Translations under genes and position numbers: made by a program
Notes under the pieces: generated by a model
Databases searched by the model: none
Seen by the model: the letters and a program-made list of their open reading frames with translations, nothing else
Told to the model about the DNA's origin: nothing
Part shown: positions 17,670 through 25,318 of the stretch, one piece after another
How the letters are laid out: each line of letters starts with the position of its first letter
Position numbering within the stretch: the stretch's first letter is position 1
DNA from: CADCTB01 sp963768975
GTDB taxonomy: Bacteria > Actinomycetota > Acidimicrobiia > Acidimicrobiales > AC-14
Length of the DNA: 64,000 nt
Reading direction: 5' to 3'
Assembly (NCBI GenBank): GCA_963768975.1
Contig: CAVYKB010000009.1
Coordinates: 248,001 to 312,000 of the forward strand

Positions 17670-19712
17670 ATGGCACGGTTCCGGTACTCGCGGTGGGACG
17701 GGACTCAGACCGGGTTCGACCTGAACGCCGAGGACGTGCTGGCCCAGGCCACTGACGACCTCGTGTACCACGGCGACGTGAACGCCGCCCTCCGCCGCAT
17801 GCTCCAGGACGGCATGAAGGACCGCATGGGCGAGCGCATCGCCGGCATCCGCGAGCTGCTCGACCGGCTGCGCCAGCGCCGGCGGGAAGAGCTAACCAAT
17901 CACGACCTCGGCGGGGTCTACGACGACATCGCCCAAGAGCTGCGCGAGGTCGTGACCCAGGAGCGGGCGGCCATCGACGCCCTGGAGGAGGCGGCCCGCC
18001 AGTCCGGCGACCCCCGCCGCCAGGACGTGGTGGGCGAGGCCATGGCCGAGCGCCGGATGGAGCTGGATCTGTTGCCGCCCGACCTGGCCGGCCAGGTCCG
18101 CTCCCTGTCGGAGTACGACTTCGCTTCCGGCGAGGCCCACCAGCGCTTCGAGGAGCTGCTGGAGCGGTTGAAGCAAGAGCTGCTCAAGGGCCAGTTCAAC
18201 CAGCTCTCGGAGGCCATCGCCAACACCACGCCGGAGCAGATCGCCCGGACCAAGGAGATGCTGGCGGCCCTGAACCAGATGCTCGACCAACGCAGTCGGG
18301 GGGAGGAGCCCGACTTCGACGGGTTCATGGAGCGCTACGGCGACTTCTTCCCCGGCAATCCCCAGAACCTCGACGAGCTGCTGGACCAGCTGGCCCAGCA
18401 GATGGCGGCCATGCAGGCGTTCATGAACTCGCTGTCCCCCGAGCAGCGAGCCCAGCTCCAGGCCCTGTCCGACCAGCTGCTCGACGACATGGACCTGCGC
18501 TGGCAGATGGACCAGCTCGGCCGCAACCTGCGCGAGGCCCGTCCCGACGCCGGCTGGGGCAACAGCTGGTCGACCAGCGGGTCGGGACCGATGGGCATGG
18601 GCGAGGCGGCCGAGCTCATGGACCGGCTGGGCAACATCGACCAGTTGGAGAACCTGCTGCGGTCGGCGACCCAGCCCGGCGCCCTGGCCGAGGCCGACAT
18701 CGAGCTGGCGTCAGAGTTCCTCGGTCCCGAGGGAGCGCGCAGCCTCGAGCGCCTGGCCGAGATGACCCGGATGCTGACCGAGGCCGGTCTCATCGAGCAG
18801 CGGGAGGGCCGGCTCGAGCTCACGCCCCGGGGCCTGCGGGCCGTCGGCCAGCGGGCGCTGTCGGACCTGTTCGCCCGGCTGTCGAAGGACCGCCTCGGTC
18901 GCCACCAGGCCGAGCGCGAGGGCCCCGGCCACGAGCGCACGTTCGATTCCAAGCCTTACGAGTTCGGCGATCCCTTCCACCTCGACATCGAGCGCACGAT
19001 CCGCAACGCCATCGGCCGTACCGGAGGGGGCACGCCGGTGGCACTGGACCCCGAGGACTTCGAGGTCGAGCGCACCGAGGTCCTGACCCGCACGAGCACC
19101 GTCCTGCTGCTCGACCTGTCGCTGTCGATGCCGATGCGCGACAACTTCCTGGCCGCCAAGAAGGTGGCGCTGGCCCTCCATGCCCTGATCTCCAGCCGCT
19201 ACCCCCGGGACTACCTGGGCATCGTCGGCTTCAGCCAGGTGGCCCGCCTTCTGAAGCTCGAGCAGCTGCCCGAGGTCTCCTGGGACTTCGTGATGGGCAC
19301 CAACATGCAGCACGCCCTGCTGCTCGCCCGCCGGCAGCTGGCCCGCCAGTCCGGCACCAAGCAGATCGTGATGATCACCGACGGCGAGCCCACCGCCCAC
19401 CTGGAGGCCGACGGCGGCGTGTTCGTGCAGTACCCGCCGGTGCGGGAGACGGTGCAGGCCACCCTGGCCGAGGTCGCTCGGTGCACGGCCGAGGGCATCC
19501 GAATCAACACCTTCATGCTCGACGCCACCGACTACCTCCAGGCCTTCGTCGAGCGCATGACCCGCATGAACCGGGGCCGGGCCTTCTTCACCACCCCGGA
19601 GACCCTTGGCAGCTACGTCCTCGTCGACTTCCTGGAGCACAAGCGTGCAGAGTCGTCCGCTCAGGGGGCCGCTCGGGCCCGGCGGTCGGAGGGGGGCCGG
19701 CGGCCGGCGTGA
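17670..19712 (+). CDS. VWA-domain protein, partner of MoxR ATPase
   Basis: A 680-residue protein. Residues 1-440 are mostly helical with long Gln/Glu/Arg-rich stretches, for example EELLERLKQELLKGQFNQLSE and DELLDQLAQQMAAMQAFMNSL. A von Willebrand A domain follows from about residue 475, with the metal-dependent adhesion site LLLDLSLSMPM (DxSxS) and the later GTNMQHALLLARR and MITDGEPTAH. No signal peptide is present, so it is cytoplasmic. MoxR-VWA pairs drive remodelling or cofactor insertion in other proteins; the client here is unknown. Confidence 0.85.
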   Translation: MARFRYSRWDGTQTGFDLNAEDVLAQATDDLVYHGDVNAALRRMLQDGMKDRMGERIAGIRELLDRLRQRRREELTNHDLGGVYDDIAQELREVVTQERAAIDALEEAARQSGDPRRQDVVGEAMAERRMELDLLPPDLAGQVRSLSEYDFASGEAHQRFEELLERLKQELLKGQFNQLSEAIANTTPEQIARTKEMLAALNQMLDQRSRGEEPDFDGFMERYGDFFPGNPQNLDELLDQLAQQMAAMQAFMNSLSPEQRAQLQALSDQLLDDMDLRWQMDQLGRNLREARPDAGWGNSWSTSGSGPMGMGEAAELMDRLGNIDQLENLLRSATQPGALAEADIELASEFLGPEGARSLERLAEMTRMLTEAGLIEQREGRLELTPRGLRAVGQRALSDLFARLSKDRLGRHQAEREGPGHERTFDSKPYEFGDPFHLDIERTIRNAIGRTGGGTPVALDPEDFEVERTEVLTRTSTVLLLDLSLSMPMRDNFLAAKKVALALHALISSRYPRDYLGIVGFSQVARLLKLEQLPEVSWDFVMGTNMQHALLLARRQLARQSGTKQIVMITDGEPTAHLEADGGVFVQYPPVRETVQATLAEVARCTAEGIRINTFMLDATDYLQAFVERMTRMNRGRAFFTTPETLGSYVLVDFLEHKRAESSAQGAARARRSEGGRRPA

Positions 19713-19720
19713 CTTTGCGA

Positions 19721-19765
19721 CGTTTGGTCAATTGGGGGTGGTGGAGCACCGCCTATTGACCAAAC
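19721..19765. terminator. Bidirectional terminator hairpin between convergent genes
   Basis: The 12-base arms CGTTTGGTCAAT (19721-19732) and ATTGACCAAACG (19754-19765) are perfect inverse complements. An inner GGTG/CACC stem sits between them. The hairpin lies between the convergent VWA gene and macro-domain gene, the expected place for a bidirectional terminator. Confidence 0.7.
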
Positions 19766-19786
19766 GCCCGGGCAGCCCGAGCACGG

Positions 19787-20290
19787 TCAGTGACCCGCTT
19801 CCGCCAGTCGGGCTTCGTAGAGCGCCAGCGTGCGGTCGTCGAATGCGACCAGCCTGACCAGCTCGACCGAGGTCGGCGTGGCGCGGACGGTGTCGATGGC
19901 GACGGTGGCCGCTTCCTCGGCGGGGTAGCCGTAGACACCGGTGGAGATGGCGGGGAAGGCGATGGAGCGGGCGCCGAGCTCGTCGGCGACCTCCAGGCTG
20001 CGCCGGTAGCAGGAGGCGAGGAGCTCGGGCTCGCCGGCGTACCCGCCCCGCCACACCGGGCCGACCGTGTGGATGACCCACCGGGTCGGGAGGCGGAAGC
20101 CGGGAGTGGCCTTGGCGTCGCCGGTCTTGCAGCCACCGAGGGGCCGGCACGCCTGCACCAGTTCCGGGCCGGCGGCCCGGTGGATGGCCCCGTCCACGCC
20201 GCTTCCACCGAGGAGCGAGCTGTTGGCTGCGTTGACGATGGCGTCCACCGTCTCCACCGTGATGTCGCCCTTTACCGCCTCGAGACGCAT
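19787..20290 (-). CDS. Macro-domain (ADP-ribose-binding) protein
   Basis: A 167-residue single macro domain of the YmdB/O-acetyl-ADP-ribose deacetylase type. Signatures are GDITVETVDAIVNAANSSLLGGSGVDGAIHRAAG, of which VDAIVNAANS and GGSGVDGAIHRAAG are the core, the GCKTGDAKATPGF loop, VIHTVGPVW and AFPAISTGVYGYP. Such proteins remove ADP-ribose from proteins or hydrolyse O-acetyl-ADP-ribose. An upstream ATG at 20350 would add a Ser-rich tail; MRLEAVKGD at 20290 fits the fold. It is divergent from the whiB gene. Confidence 0.9.
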   Translation of the reverse strand: MRLEAVKGDITVETVDAIVNAANSSLLGGSGVDGAIHRAAGPELVQACRPLGGCKTGDAKATPGFRLPTRWVIHTVGPVWRGGYAGEPELLASCYRRSLEVADELGARSIAFPAISTGVYGYPAEEAATVAIDTVRATPTSVELVRLVAFDDRTLALYEARLAEAGH

Positions 20291-20353
20291 AAGGCGCGGA
20301 TGGTAGCGGGCCGGGCTTGCGCTGGAGCCGGAGAGCGACGATGATGACATTGT

Positions 20354-20363
20354 TGTAATTACA
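20354..20363. promoter_or_regulatory. TGTAATTACA palindrome in macro/whiB divergent region
   Basis: A perfect 10-base palindrome, TGTAATTACA, lies in an otherwise GC-rich 76-base divergent intergenic region between the macro-domain gene and whiB. Its AT content is notable here and it also offers a TGTAAT-like -10 element. It is a candidate operator or core promoter for either gene. Confidence 0.3.
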
Positions 20364-20366
20364 TCC

Positions 20367-20717
20367 GTGGCGGCTAACCGAGCGGCTACGACGCCGCACG
20401 ACGATCACGTTGAGGGGAGGCGGCCGATGATGGAGCAGAGGCGGGGACACCGTTTCGACCTCGGGGACCGCAGCTGGCAAGGCCAGGCCAACTGCCTGGG
20501 TGTCGACCCGGATTTGTTCTTTCCGGAGCGGGGGGCATCCACGAGGGAGGCCAAGGGGGTGTGCCGGGGGTGCGTTGTCCGTGAGGAATGCCTCGAGTAC
20601 GCCCTGGTGAACGGCGAGAAGTTCGGCATCTGGGGCGGGCTCAGCGAGCGCGAGCGCCGGCGCATCCGCCGCCAGCGGACCGTCGCCCGCCAGTCCGACG
20701 GGGCAGCGTCGGCATAA
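20367..20717 (+). CDS. WhiB-family iron-sulfur regulator
   Basis: A WhiB-like protein of up to 116 residues. The four Cys ligands for the [4Fe-4S] cluster are in QANCLGV, VCRGCVV and EECLEYAL, followed by the GIWGGLSERERRRIRR turn and basic DNA- or sigma-binding tail. These actinobacterial proteins sense redox or NO and bind the primary sigma factor. The start is ambiguous: GTG at 20367, ATG at 20427 or ATG at 20430; the last two give the more usual short N-terminus and follow an AGGGGAGG sequence, which supports them. Confidence 0.88.
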   Translation: MAANRAATTPHDDHVEGRRPMMEQRRGHRFDLGDRSWQGQANCLGVDPDLFFPERGASTREAKGVCRGCVVREECLEYALVNGEKFGIWGGLSERERRRIRRQRTVARQSDGAASA

Positions 20718-20775
20718 CCCCCTTCCCTGCCTTCCCCGGCGGCGTCCGGGCGCGACCACGATCCGCGCTCGGACG

Positions 20776-21555
20776 TCAGCCTGGGAGGGTCCGTCGGTCG
20801 TCGAGATCGAGTTCGGCCCACCGCTCGGCGGGCACCGCTTCGAGCACCGACGCCGGCACCAGCCCCACCAGCTCGGCCCGGTCCACCTGCGCCTGAGCCG
20901 CCACCGCGTCGTACGCGTCGGCCGGCGTGAGCCGGTCCGGGTCGAGGAGGTTCATGGAGACCTGGGCCCGGCCGCCGACATCGAGCCCCAGGGCCCGGAG
21001 CGCGGGGCCGCGGATCTCCTTGGCGATACGGCGGGCCGCGGCGACCTCGACCCCCTCGGCCAGCCATACGTTGTAGGCGACCAGCACGGGGCGGGCCCCC
21101 ACGCAGATGGCGCCGGCGGTGGAGTGGGCGACGGCCGGCCCGGCGTCCGGCACCAGGCCGGTGAAGGCGTGCCGGCGCACGTCCGGGAGCGTCCGCTCCG
21201 GGCCGTAGAGGAAGCACGGCACGCCCAGATCGCTGCCGGCCCACGCCGCGAAGCGGTCCCGGGCCGCCAGCGCATCCTCCATCGACGAGCCGGCCAGGGG
21301 CACGAACGGCACCACGTCGACCGCGCCCAGGCGGGGGTGCACGCCGAGGTGCAGCCGTAGGTCGATGCGGCGCACCGCCTCGGTGGCCACCGACCGGGCC
21401 GCCTCCTCCACGCCGGTGCCGGCCAGCGTCAGCACGGAGCGGTTGTGGTGCGGGTCGGAGTGCACGTCGAGCAGGCCGGCGCCAGCGGCACCGGCGATGG
21501 CGGCGACCACCGACCGGTCCCGGCCCTCGCTCACGTTGATCACGCACTCCAACAT
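20776..21555 (-). CDS. Glutamate formimidoyltransferase-like protein
   Basis: A 259-residue protein matching the N-terminal and intermediate subdomains of FTCD. Motifs include MLECVINVSEGRD, LDVHSDPHHNRSVLT, LHLGVHPRLGAVDVVPFVP with the catalytic-type His, FLYGPER and RAQVSMNLLDP. FTCD moves a formimino group from formiminoglutamate to THF in histidine degradation. No histidine-utilisation genes are adjacent, so the substrate here is uncertain. The cyclodeaminase domain is absent, as in many bacterial single-domain forms. It is divergent from the LLM gene, about 20 bases apart. Confidence 0.8.
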   Translation of the reverse strand: MLECVINVSEGRDRSVVAAIAGAAGAGLLDVHSDPHHNRSVLTLAGTGVEEAARSVATEAVRRIDLRLHLGVHPRLGAVDVVPFVPLAGSSMEDALAARDRFAAWAGSDLGVPCFLYGPERTLPDVRRHAFTGLVPDAGPAVAHSTAGAICVGARPVLVAYNVWLAEGVEVAAARRIAKEIRGPALRALGLDVGGRAQVSMNLLDPDRLTPADAYDAVAAQAQVDRAELVGLVPASVLEAVPAERWAELDLDDRRTLPG

Positions 21556-21575
21556 GTCGCCCGTAGGCTGCCACG

Positions 21576-22598
21576 GTGATGGACGTCGGCCTGGCCCTGC
21601 CCCAGTACGACTTCTCCGTCCCCGGCGAGTCGCCCCTGCAATGGGAGACGCTGCTGGGCTGGGCCGAGCGGGCCGAGGCCCTCGGGTTCGGCTCGGTGTG
21701 GCTGTCGGACCACCTGTTCCTCGACATCAGCCGCTACGGCGCCGCGCCGGGTGACCACGGCTGCTTCGACGCCCTCGTGGCCCTGGCCGCCATCGCCCGC
21801 CGCACCACCAAGGTCCGCCTGGGCACGCTGACCCTGTGCGTGCCGCTGCGGCCGGCGACGGTGGTGGCCAAGGCCCTAGCCACCCTCGACGTGATCTCCG
21901 GCGGTCGCCTCACCGTCGGTCTCGGTGCCGGCTGGTACGAGCCCGAGCTGGCCGCCGCCGGCGTGACTCTCGAGCGCCCCAGCGCCCGGCTGGCCCGCCT
22001 GGCCGAAGCCGTCCAGGTCATCCGGGGCATGTTCGGCGGCGGGCCGTTCTCCTTCGACGGCTCATACGAGAAGGCCGTGGGGGCCCGCTGCCAGCCCCGG
22101 CCCCTCCAGCGGCCGGCGCCGCCGATCTGGGTGGGCGGCAAGGGTGACAAGTTGGTCGACCTCGCCGGCCGCCACGCCGACGGCTGGAACACGGCATGGA
22201 TCTGGAGCTATGAGGACTGGGTGGCCAAGGCGGCACGGCTCGATGCCGCGTGTGAGCAGGCAGGTCGCGACCCGGCGTCGGTCACCCGCTCTCTCGGCCT
22301 CTACGCCCTCGCCGGCGAGGACGAGGCCGACCTGGCCCGGCGCTACCGCCGGCTCCAGCAGCTGTCGCCCCCCGGCGTGCTCGACCGTATCGACCTGGCC
22401 GAGTGGCGCAGGGGCCGGCTCGTCGGCACCGTCGAGCAGGTCAACGAGGCGGTCAACCGCTGGCAGGAGCTTGGCGTCTCCAGCATGATCCTCAACGCCG
22501 GCGCAGTGCCGTTCGCCCTGGCTGCCGGCGACGACGTGGAGTTGCTTGCCACGGCCTGTAGGCTTGACCCATGGGTGGTATCGGAGCGCCGGAGTTGA
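21576..22598 (+). CDS. LLM-class flavin-dependent oxidoreductase
   Basis: A 340-residue TIM-barrel protein of the luciferase-like monooxygenase superfamily, in the F420/FMN-dependent branch. Signatures are VGLALPQYDFS, FGSVWLSDHLF, RTTKVRLGTLTLCVPLRPATVVAKALATLDVISGGRL (core TLDVISGGRLTVGLGAGWYEPE) and PPIWVGGKG. Substrate and cofactor cannot be settled from sequence; F420 use is common in this group of actinobacteria. Its 3' end overlaps the tatA start by 28 bases. GTG at 21576 and ATG at 21579 are alternative starts. Confidence 0.85.
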   Translation: MMDVGLALPQYDFSVPGESPLQWETLLGWAERAEALGFGSVWLSDHLFLDISRYGAAPGDHGCFDALVALAAIARRTTKVRLGTLTLCVPLRPATVVAKALATLDVISGGRLTVGLGAGWYEPELAAAGVTLERPSARLARLAEAVQVIRGMFGGGPFSFDGSYEKAVGARCQPRPLQRPAPPIWVGGKGDKLVDLAGRHADGWNTAWIWSYEDWVAKAARLDAACEQAGRDPASVTRSLGLYALAGEDEADLARRYRRLQQLSPPGVLDRIDLAEWRRGRLVGTVEQVNEAVNRWQELGVSSMILNAGAVPFALAAGDDVELLATACRLDPWVVSERRS

Positions 22599-22828
22599 TC
22601 GTCATCCTGCTCGTCATCCTCCTGCTCTTCGGGTCAACCAAGCTGCCGAAGCTGGCCAAGTCGCTCGGTGAGGCCCAGAAGGAGTTCAAGAAGGGCATCG
22701 CCGACGCCGACGAGCCAGCAGCGAAGGCGCTCCCCGAGGAGAAGGTCACCATGACCAAGGCCGAGCTCGACGCCATGCTGGCCGAGCGCGACGCCCAGGC
22801 CCGCAGAGACGCGCCTCCGGCCGTATAA
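22571..22828 (+). CDS. tatA: Sec-independent translocase TatA
   Basis: An 85-residue TatA/TatE-type component of the twin-arginine translocon, which exports folded proteins. It has the short N-terminal membrane helix (PELIVILLVILLLFG, residues 7-21), the FG-hinge, and the amphipathic helix KLPKLAKSLGEAQKEFKKGI, then a charged tail. The start ATG lies inside the 3' end of the LLM gene in another frame. TatC is not in the window, so other components are encoded elsewhere. Confidence 0.9.
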   Translation: MGGIGAPELIVILLVILLLFGSTKLPKLAKSLGEAQKEFKKGIADADEPAAKALPEEKVTMTKAELDAMLAERDAQARRDAPPAV

Positions 22829-22831
22829 AGA

Positions 22832-22882
22832 GGGAACCCGACGGCCCCGGCCGTCGTTCTCGTGTCGGGTAGTGGGGTTCCC
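22832..22882 (+). promoter_or_regulatory. Nested hairpin leader covering the sigma-factor start codon
   Basis: Between tatA and the sigma gene there is a perfect 8-bp hairpin, CGACGGCC-CC-GGCCGTCG (22839-22856), followed by TTCT, which fits a terminator for tatA. Around it, GGGAACCC (22832-22839) can pair with GGGTTCCC (22875-22882), and CCCGAC (22837-22842) with GTCGGG (22864-22869). Both outer pairings would enclose the GTG start at 22862. The structures compete for the same bases and could gate sigma translation. Confidence 0.5.
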
Positions 22883-23362
22883 ACCTGGGAGGATGTCGCT
22901 CGTGACCACGGGCGGTTCCTCTACACGGTGGCCTACCGCCTGACCGGTAATTCCGACGACGCTCAGGATCTGGTGCAGGAAGTGCTCCTCAAGGTGCGAA
23001 AAGGCCTAGAGACCTACCGTCCAGGGTCCCTGGAGGGCTGGTTGAGCCGTATCACCACCAACACGTTCCTCGACGAGACCCGGCGCCGGCGCCGGCGCCC
23101 GGTCGACCTCTTACCCGACGATCCCGACCGCGTCCTCCCTGCCGGGCCGGCGGCCGACGTCGCCCTCGCCGCCGAGGTGCTTCCCGACGACCTGCAGCAC
23201 GCACTGGCCCGGCTGCCCGAGGAGTACCGCACCGCCGTCGTGCTCTGCGACGTGGTCGGGCTGTCGTACTCCGAGATCGGCGAGGCCCTCGACGTGCCCG
23301 TCGGCACCGTCCGCAGCCGCATCCACCGCGGCCGGGCCCTGCTGCGAAAGGTGCTGGCATGA
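22862..23362 (+). CDS. ECF-type RNA polymerase sigma factor
   Basis: A 166-residue sigma-70 family factor with region 2 (GRFLYTVAYRLTGNSDDAQDLVQEVLLKV, core DDAQDLVQEV, and GWLSRITTNTFLDETRRRRRR) and region 4 (LARLPEEYRTAVVLCDVVGLSYSEIGEALDVPVGTVRSRIHRGR, core SYSEIGEALDVPVGTVRSR). The arrangement with a zinc anti-sigma and an RseB-like gene resembles actinobacterial SigE/SigL modules that respond to envelope stress. The GTG start at 22862 has no clear Shine-Dalgarno and sits in a structured leader. Its TGA overlaps the next ATG. Confidence 0.92.
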   Translation: MSGSGVPTWEDVARDHGRFLYTVAYRLTGNSDDAQDLVQEVLLKVRKGLETYRPGSLEGWLSRITTNTFLDETRRRRRRPVDLLPDDPDRVLPAGPAADVALAAEVLPDDLQHALARLPEEYRTAVVLCDVVGLSYSEIGEALDVPVGTVRSRIHRGRALLRKVLA

Positions 23363-23850
23363 GTACCCCCTTCGGTCGTGGGCGCTTCGGGGGCCGGTCG
23401 CACCTCGGCGACTCCCTGAGCGCTCTGCTCGACGGCGAGCTGTCGCCCGGCGAGCAGGAGGTCGCCCGGGCCCACCTGGCCGCTTGCCCGTCGTGCGCCG
23501 AGGAGCTCAGTGCCGTGGGCCAGGCCCGGAGCTGGGTGCGGGGGCTGCCCCAGGTCGACCCGCCCTTCGGCTTCTACGAGCGGATGCTGCTCGACCGGCC
23601 CCTGCCGGCGGCGGCCTTCGCCGGCGTGCCCCTCGGCGCTCGCCCCAGCCTGCGCCGGCGGGCTGGGTTGGCGGCTCTGGGCGCGGCGGCGGCGGCCGTC
23701 ACGGTCCTCGGCGTGGGTTCGCCGGCGGCCCGCCCGGTGAACCCGTCGATGCCCCAGCTGGTCAAGGCCCACGCCACCAGTGCGTCGGTGGGCGCCGACC
23801 TGCTGAGCAAGCTGGCGCCGATGGGCGTCCCGGTCTCGTTCGGGCCATGA
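23359..23850 (+). CDS. Zinc-finger (zf-HC2) anti-sigma factor
   Basis: A 163-residue membrane anti-sigma factor. The N-terminal anti-sigma domain (about residues 15-75) carries the HxxxCxxC zinc motif in ARAHLAACPSCAEEL. A hydrophobic stretch, GLAALGAAAAAVTVLGVGS, at about 97-115 is the membrane anchor, with a short outer tail. It is expected to hold the upstream sigma factor inactive until an envelope signal frees it. It overlaps both the sigma gene and the RseB-like gene through ATGA sequences, so the three are translationally coupled. Confidence 0.9.
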   Translation: MSTPFGRGRFGGRSHLGDSLSALLDGELSPGEQEVARAHLAACPSCAEELSAVGQARSWVRGLPQVDPPFGFYERMLLDRPLPAAAFAGVPLGARPSLRRRAGLAALGAAAAAVTVLGVGSPAARPVNPSMPQLVKAHATSASVGADLLSKLAPMGVPVSFGP

Positions 23851-24878
23851 CCGGCCCGGGAGGCCGGTCCGGTGGCTGCGGCCGTAGGGTTGCGGCCGTG
23901 GCACTTGCCGCCGGACTTGCCGCCCCCGGCGTGGCTCCCGCCGCCGCCGGCGGGCCGGCGCCGCTCGAGCAGGCGCGCTACGCCGCCGAGCACACCGCCT
24001 TTGAGGGCGTGCTGGCGGTGGCGTGGCGCGACGGCGAGGTCACCCGGTCCGAGCGGCTCGAGGTGGAGGCTGCCGGCGGCTCGCTGATGGTCAGGGGGGC
24101 CAACCTGGTGATGGCTCAGCCCGCGCAGTCACGCCTGGTCGCCTACGGCACCGGCGGCTGGGAGGAGATGTGGCTCCCGTCGCTCACCCTCAGCGCCCGT
24201 CCCGACGGCACGCCCAAGTACCGCACGACCGCTCCGGCGGCCGGGCATGCGGTCGCCGGCCGGCCGACCAAGGTGGTCGAGGTCCACGCCGGCGGGGCGC
24301 TCCTCGAGCGCATCTACCTCGACACCCAGACCAACCTGCTCCTCGAGCGCGACCAGTACGACCGCGCGGGCGACGTCGTGCGCCGGCTGGCGTTCGAATC
24401 GCTGACCATCGGCAGCACGGGCCAGCCCCCGAGCCCGCCCTCCAAGCCGGCACACCACGCGCCCCAGCAGGTCGCACCGGAGCGCCTGTCGTCGGCGGCC
24501 GCCGCGCCGGCCGACCTGGCCGACGGCTACCGGCGCATGGGCATCTACCGCAACGGCTCGGTGCTCCAGGTCCTCTACAGCGACGGCGTCTACGACCTCT
24601 CGCTGTTCCAGCAGCAAGGCCGGCTCCGCCGCTCCGATCTGCCCGACAAGGGGGAGCGGGTGTGGGTGAACGGCGCCACCGGCTGGCGCTACCCGTGGCC
24701 GGGGGGCCAGCTCGTCGTGTGGTCGGCCGGCGGGCAGGTGTTCACCGCGGTGAGCGACGCCCCGGCCGAGCAGGTCCTGGCGGCCGTGCGCTCGCTGCCG
24801 GAGGTCCCCGGCCGCGAGCTGTCGCTCCTCGGAAAGATCCGTAGGGCCGCCCAGGCCCTCATGGAGCCGCTGAACTAG
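23847..24878 (+). CDS. RseB/MucB-like sigma-factor regulatory protein
   Basis: A 343-residue exported protein with an N-terminal signal peptide (VAAVALAAGLAAPGVAPAAAG, about residues 15-35) and the RseB-type two-domain layout: an N-terminal LolA-like domain (EHTAFEGVLAVAWRDGE, RLVAYGTGGWEEMW, YLDTQTNLLLERDQYD) and a C-terminal domain from about 210. In proteobacteria RseB guards the anti-sigma factor from proteolysis; its place directly after the anti-sigma gene argues for the same role. The start ATG overlaps the anti-sigma stop. Its first 24 bases repeat exactly at the mnhA-mnhC junction. Confidence 0.85.
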   Translation: MTGPGGRSGGCGRRVAAVALAAGLAAPGVAPAAAGGPAPLEQARYAAEHTAFEGVLAVAWRDGEVTRSERLEVEAAGGSLMVRGANLVMAQPAQSRLVAYGTGGWEEMWLPSLTLSARPDGTPKYRTTAPAAGHAVAGRPTKVVEVHAGGALLERIYLDTQTNLLLERDQYDRAGDVVRRLAFESLTIGSTGQPPSPPSKPAHHAPQQVAPERLSSAAAAPADLADGYRRMGIYRNGSVLQVLYSDGVYDLSLFQQQGRLRRSDLPDKGERVWVNGATGWRYPWPGGQLVVWSAGGQVFTAVSDAPAEQVLAAVRSLPEVPGRELSLLGKIRRAAQALMEPLN

Positions 24879-24932
24879 TGCCGTGACCGCGAACCTTTGC
24901 CGCGTTGGCGAAGCGAACGAATGGTCGAAGCG

Positions 24933-25184
24933 CTAGGAACGCGTCCCGGCGGCGAGGCGCTCGAGGCGGCGGCGGCGGGCGATCCGGCGCCGCTCGCGCT
25001 CCGACGCGCCGCCCCACACGCCGTGGTCGATGCCGTTGCGCAGGGCGTACTCGAGGCAGGGTTCCTTGACCGGGCAGGTGGCACAGATGCGCCGGGCGAC
25101 TTCGACGCCCACACCGTCACTCGGAAAGAACACCGACGGCGCGTGCTCCCGGCAGTTGCCTTCCGCCATCCACTCGTTGTCCAT
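24933..25184 (-). CDS. WhiB-family iron-sulfur regulator
   Basis: An 83-residue WhiB-like protein. Cluster Cys ligands lie in EGNCREH, ICATCPVKEPCLEYAL, and the GVWGGASERERRRIARRRR turn and basic tail follow. The compact form with WMAEGNCREH resembles WhiB2 or WhiB1-type proteins that act in septation or NO response; I cannot decide between them. The ATG at 25184 has a strong upstream GAGGAGGG six bases away. Two GAAC-GTTC palindromes sit 30-60 bases upstream. Confidence 0.9.
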   Translation of the reverse strand: MDNEWMAEGNCREHAPSVFFPSDGVGVEVARRICATCPVKEPCLEYALRNGIDHGVWGGASERERRRIARRRRLERLAAGTRS

Positions 25185-25212
25185 CTGGCCCTCCTCGTCG
25201 GGCGTCCGCTCT

Positions 25213-25242
25213 GAACAACGTTCTTGCGCTCAGAACTAGTTC
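25213..25242. promoter_or_regulatory. Pair of GAAC-GTTC palindromes upstream of whiB
   Basis: Two palindromes, GAAC-AAC-GTTC (25213-25223) and GAAC-TA-GTTC (25233-25242), begin exactly 20 bases apart in the divergent region between whiB and the HtrA-type protease. Equal half-sites two helical turns apart are what a cooperative dimeric repressor would need. The actinobacterial LexA box also uses GAAC and GTTC but with a four-base spacer, so LexA is not an exact match. Confidence 0.4.
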
Positions 25243-25318
25243 CCTCTGCCTTTCCTACGGAGAAAGAGACGAATCCGGATCGAGGAAAGTTTCATGCCCG
25301 GTTGGGTAGGGAACGAGC

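Noticed and set aside
25213..25242. LexA/SOS boxes upstream of whiB
   Set aside because: The GAAC and GTTC half-sites are separated by 3 and 2 bases, not the 4 expected for the actinobacterial LexA box.
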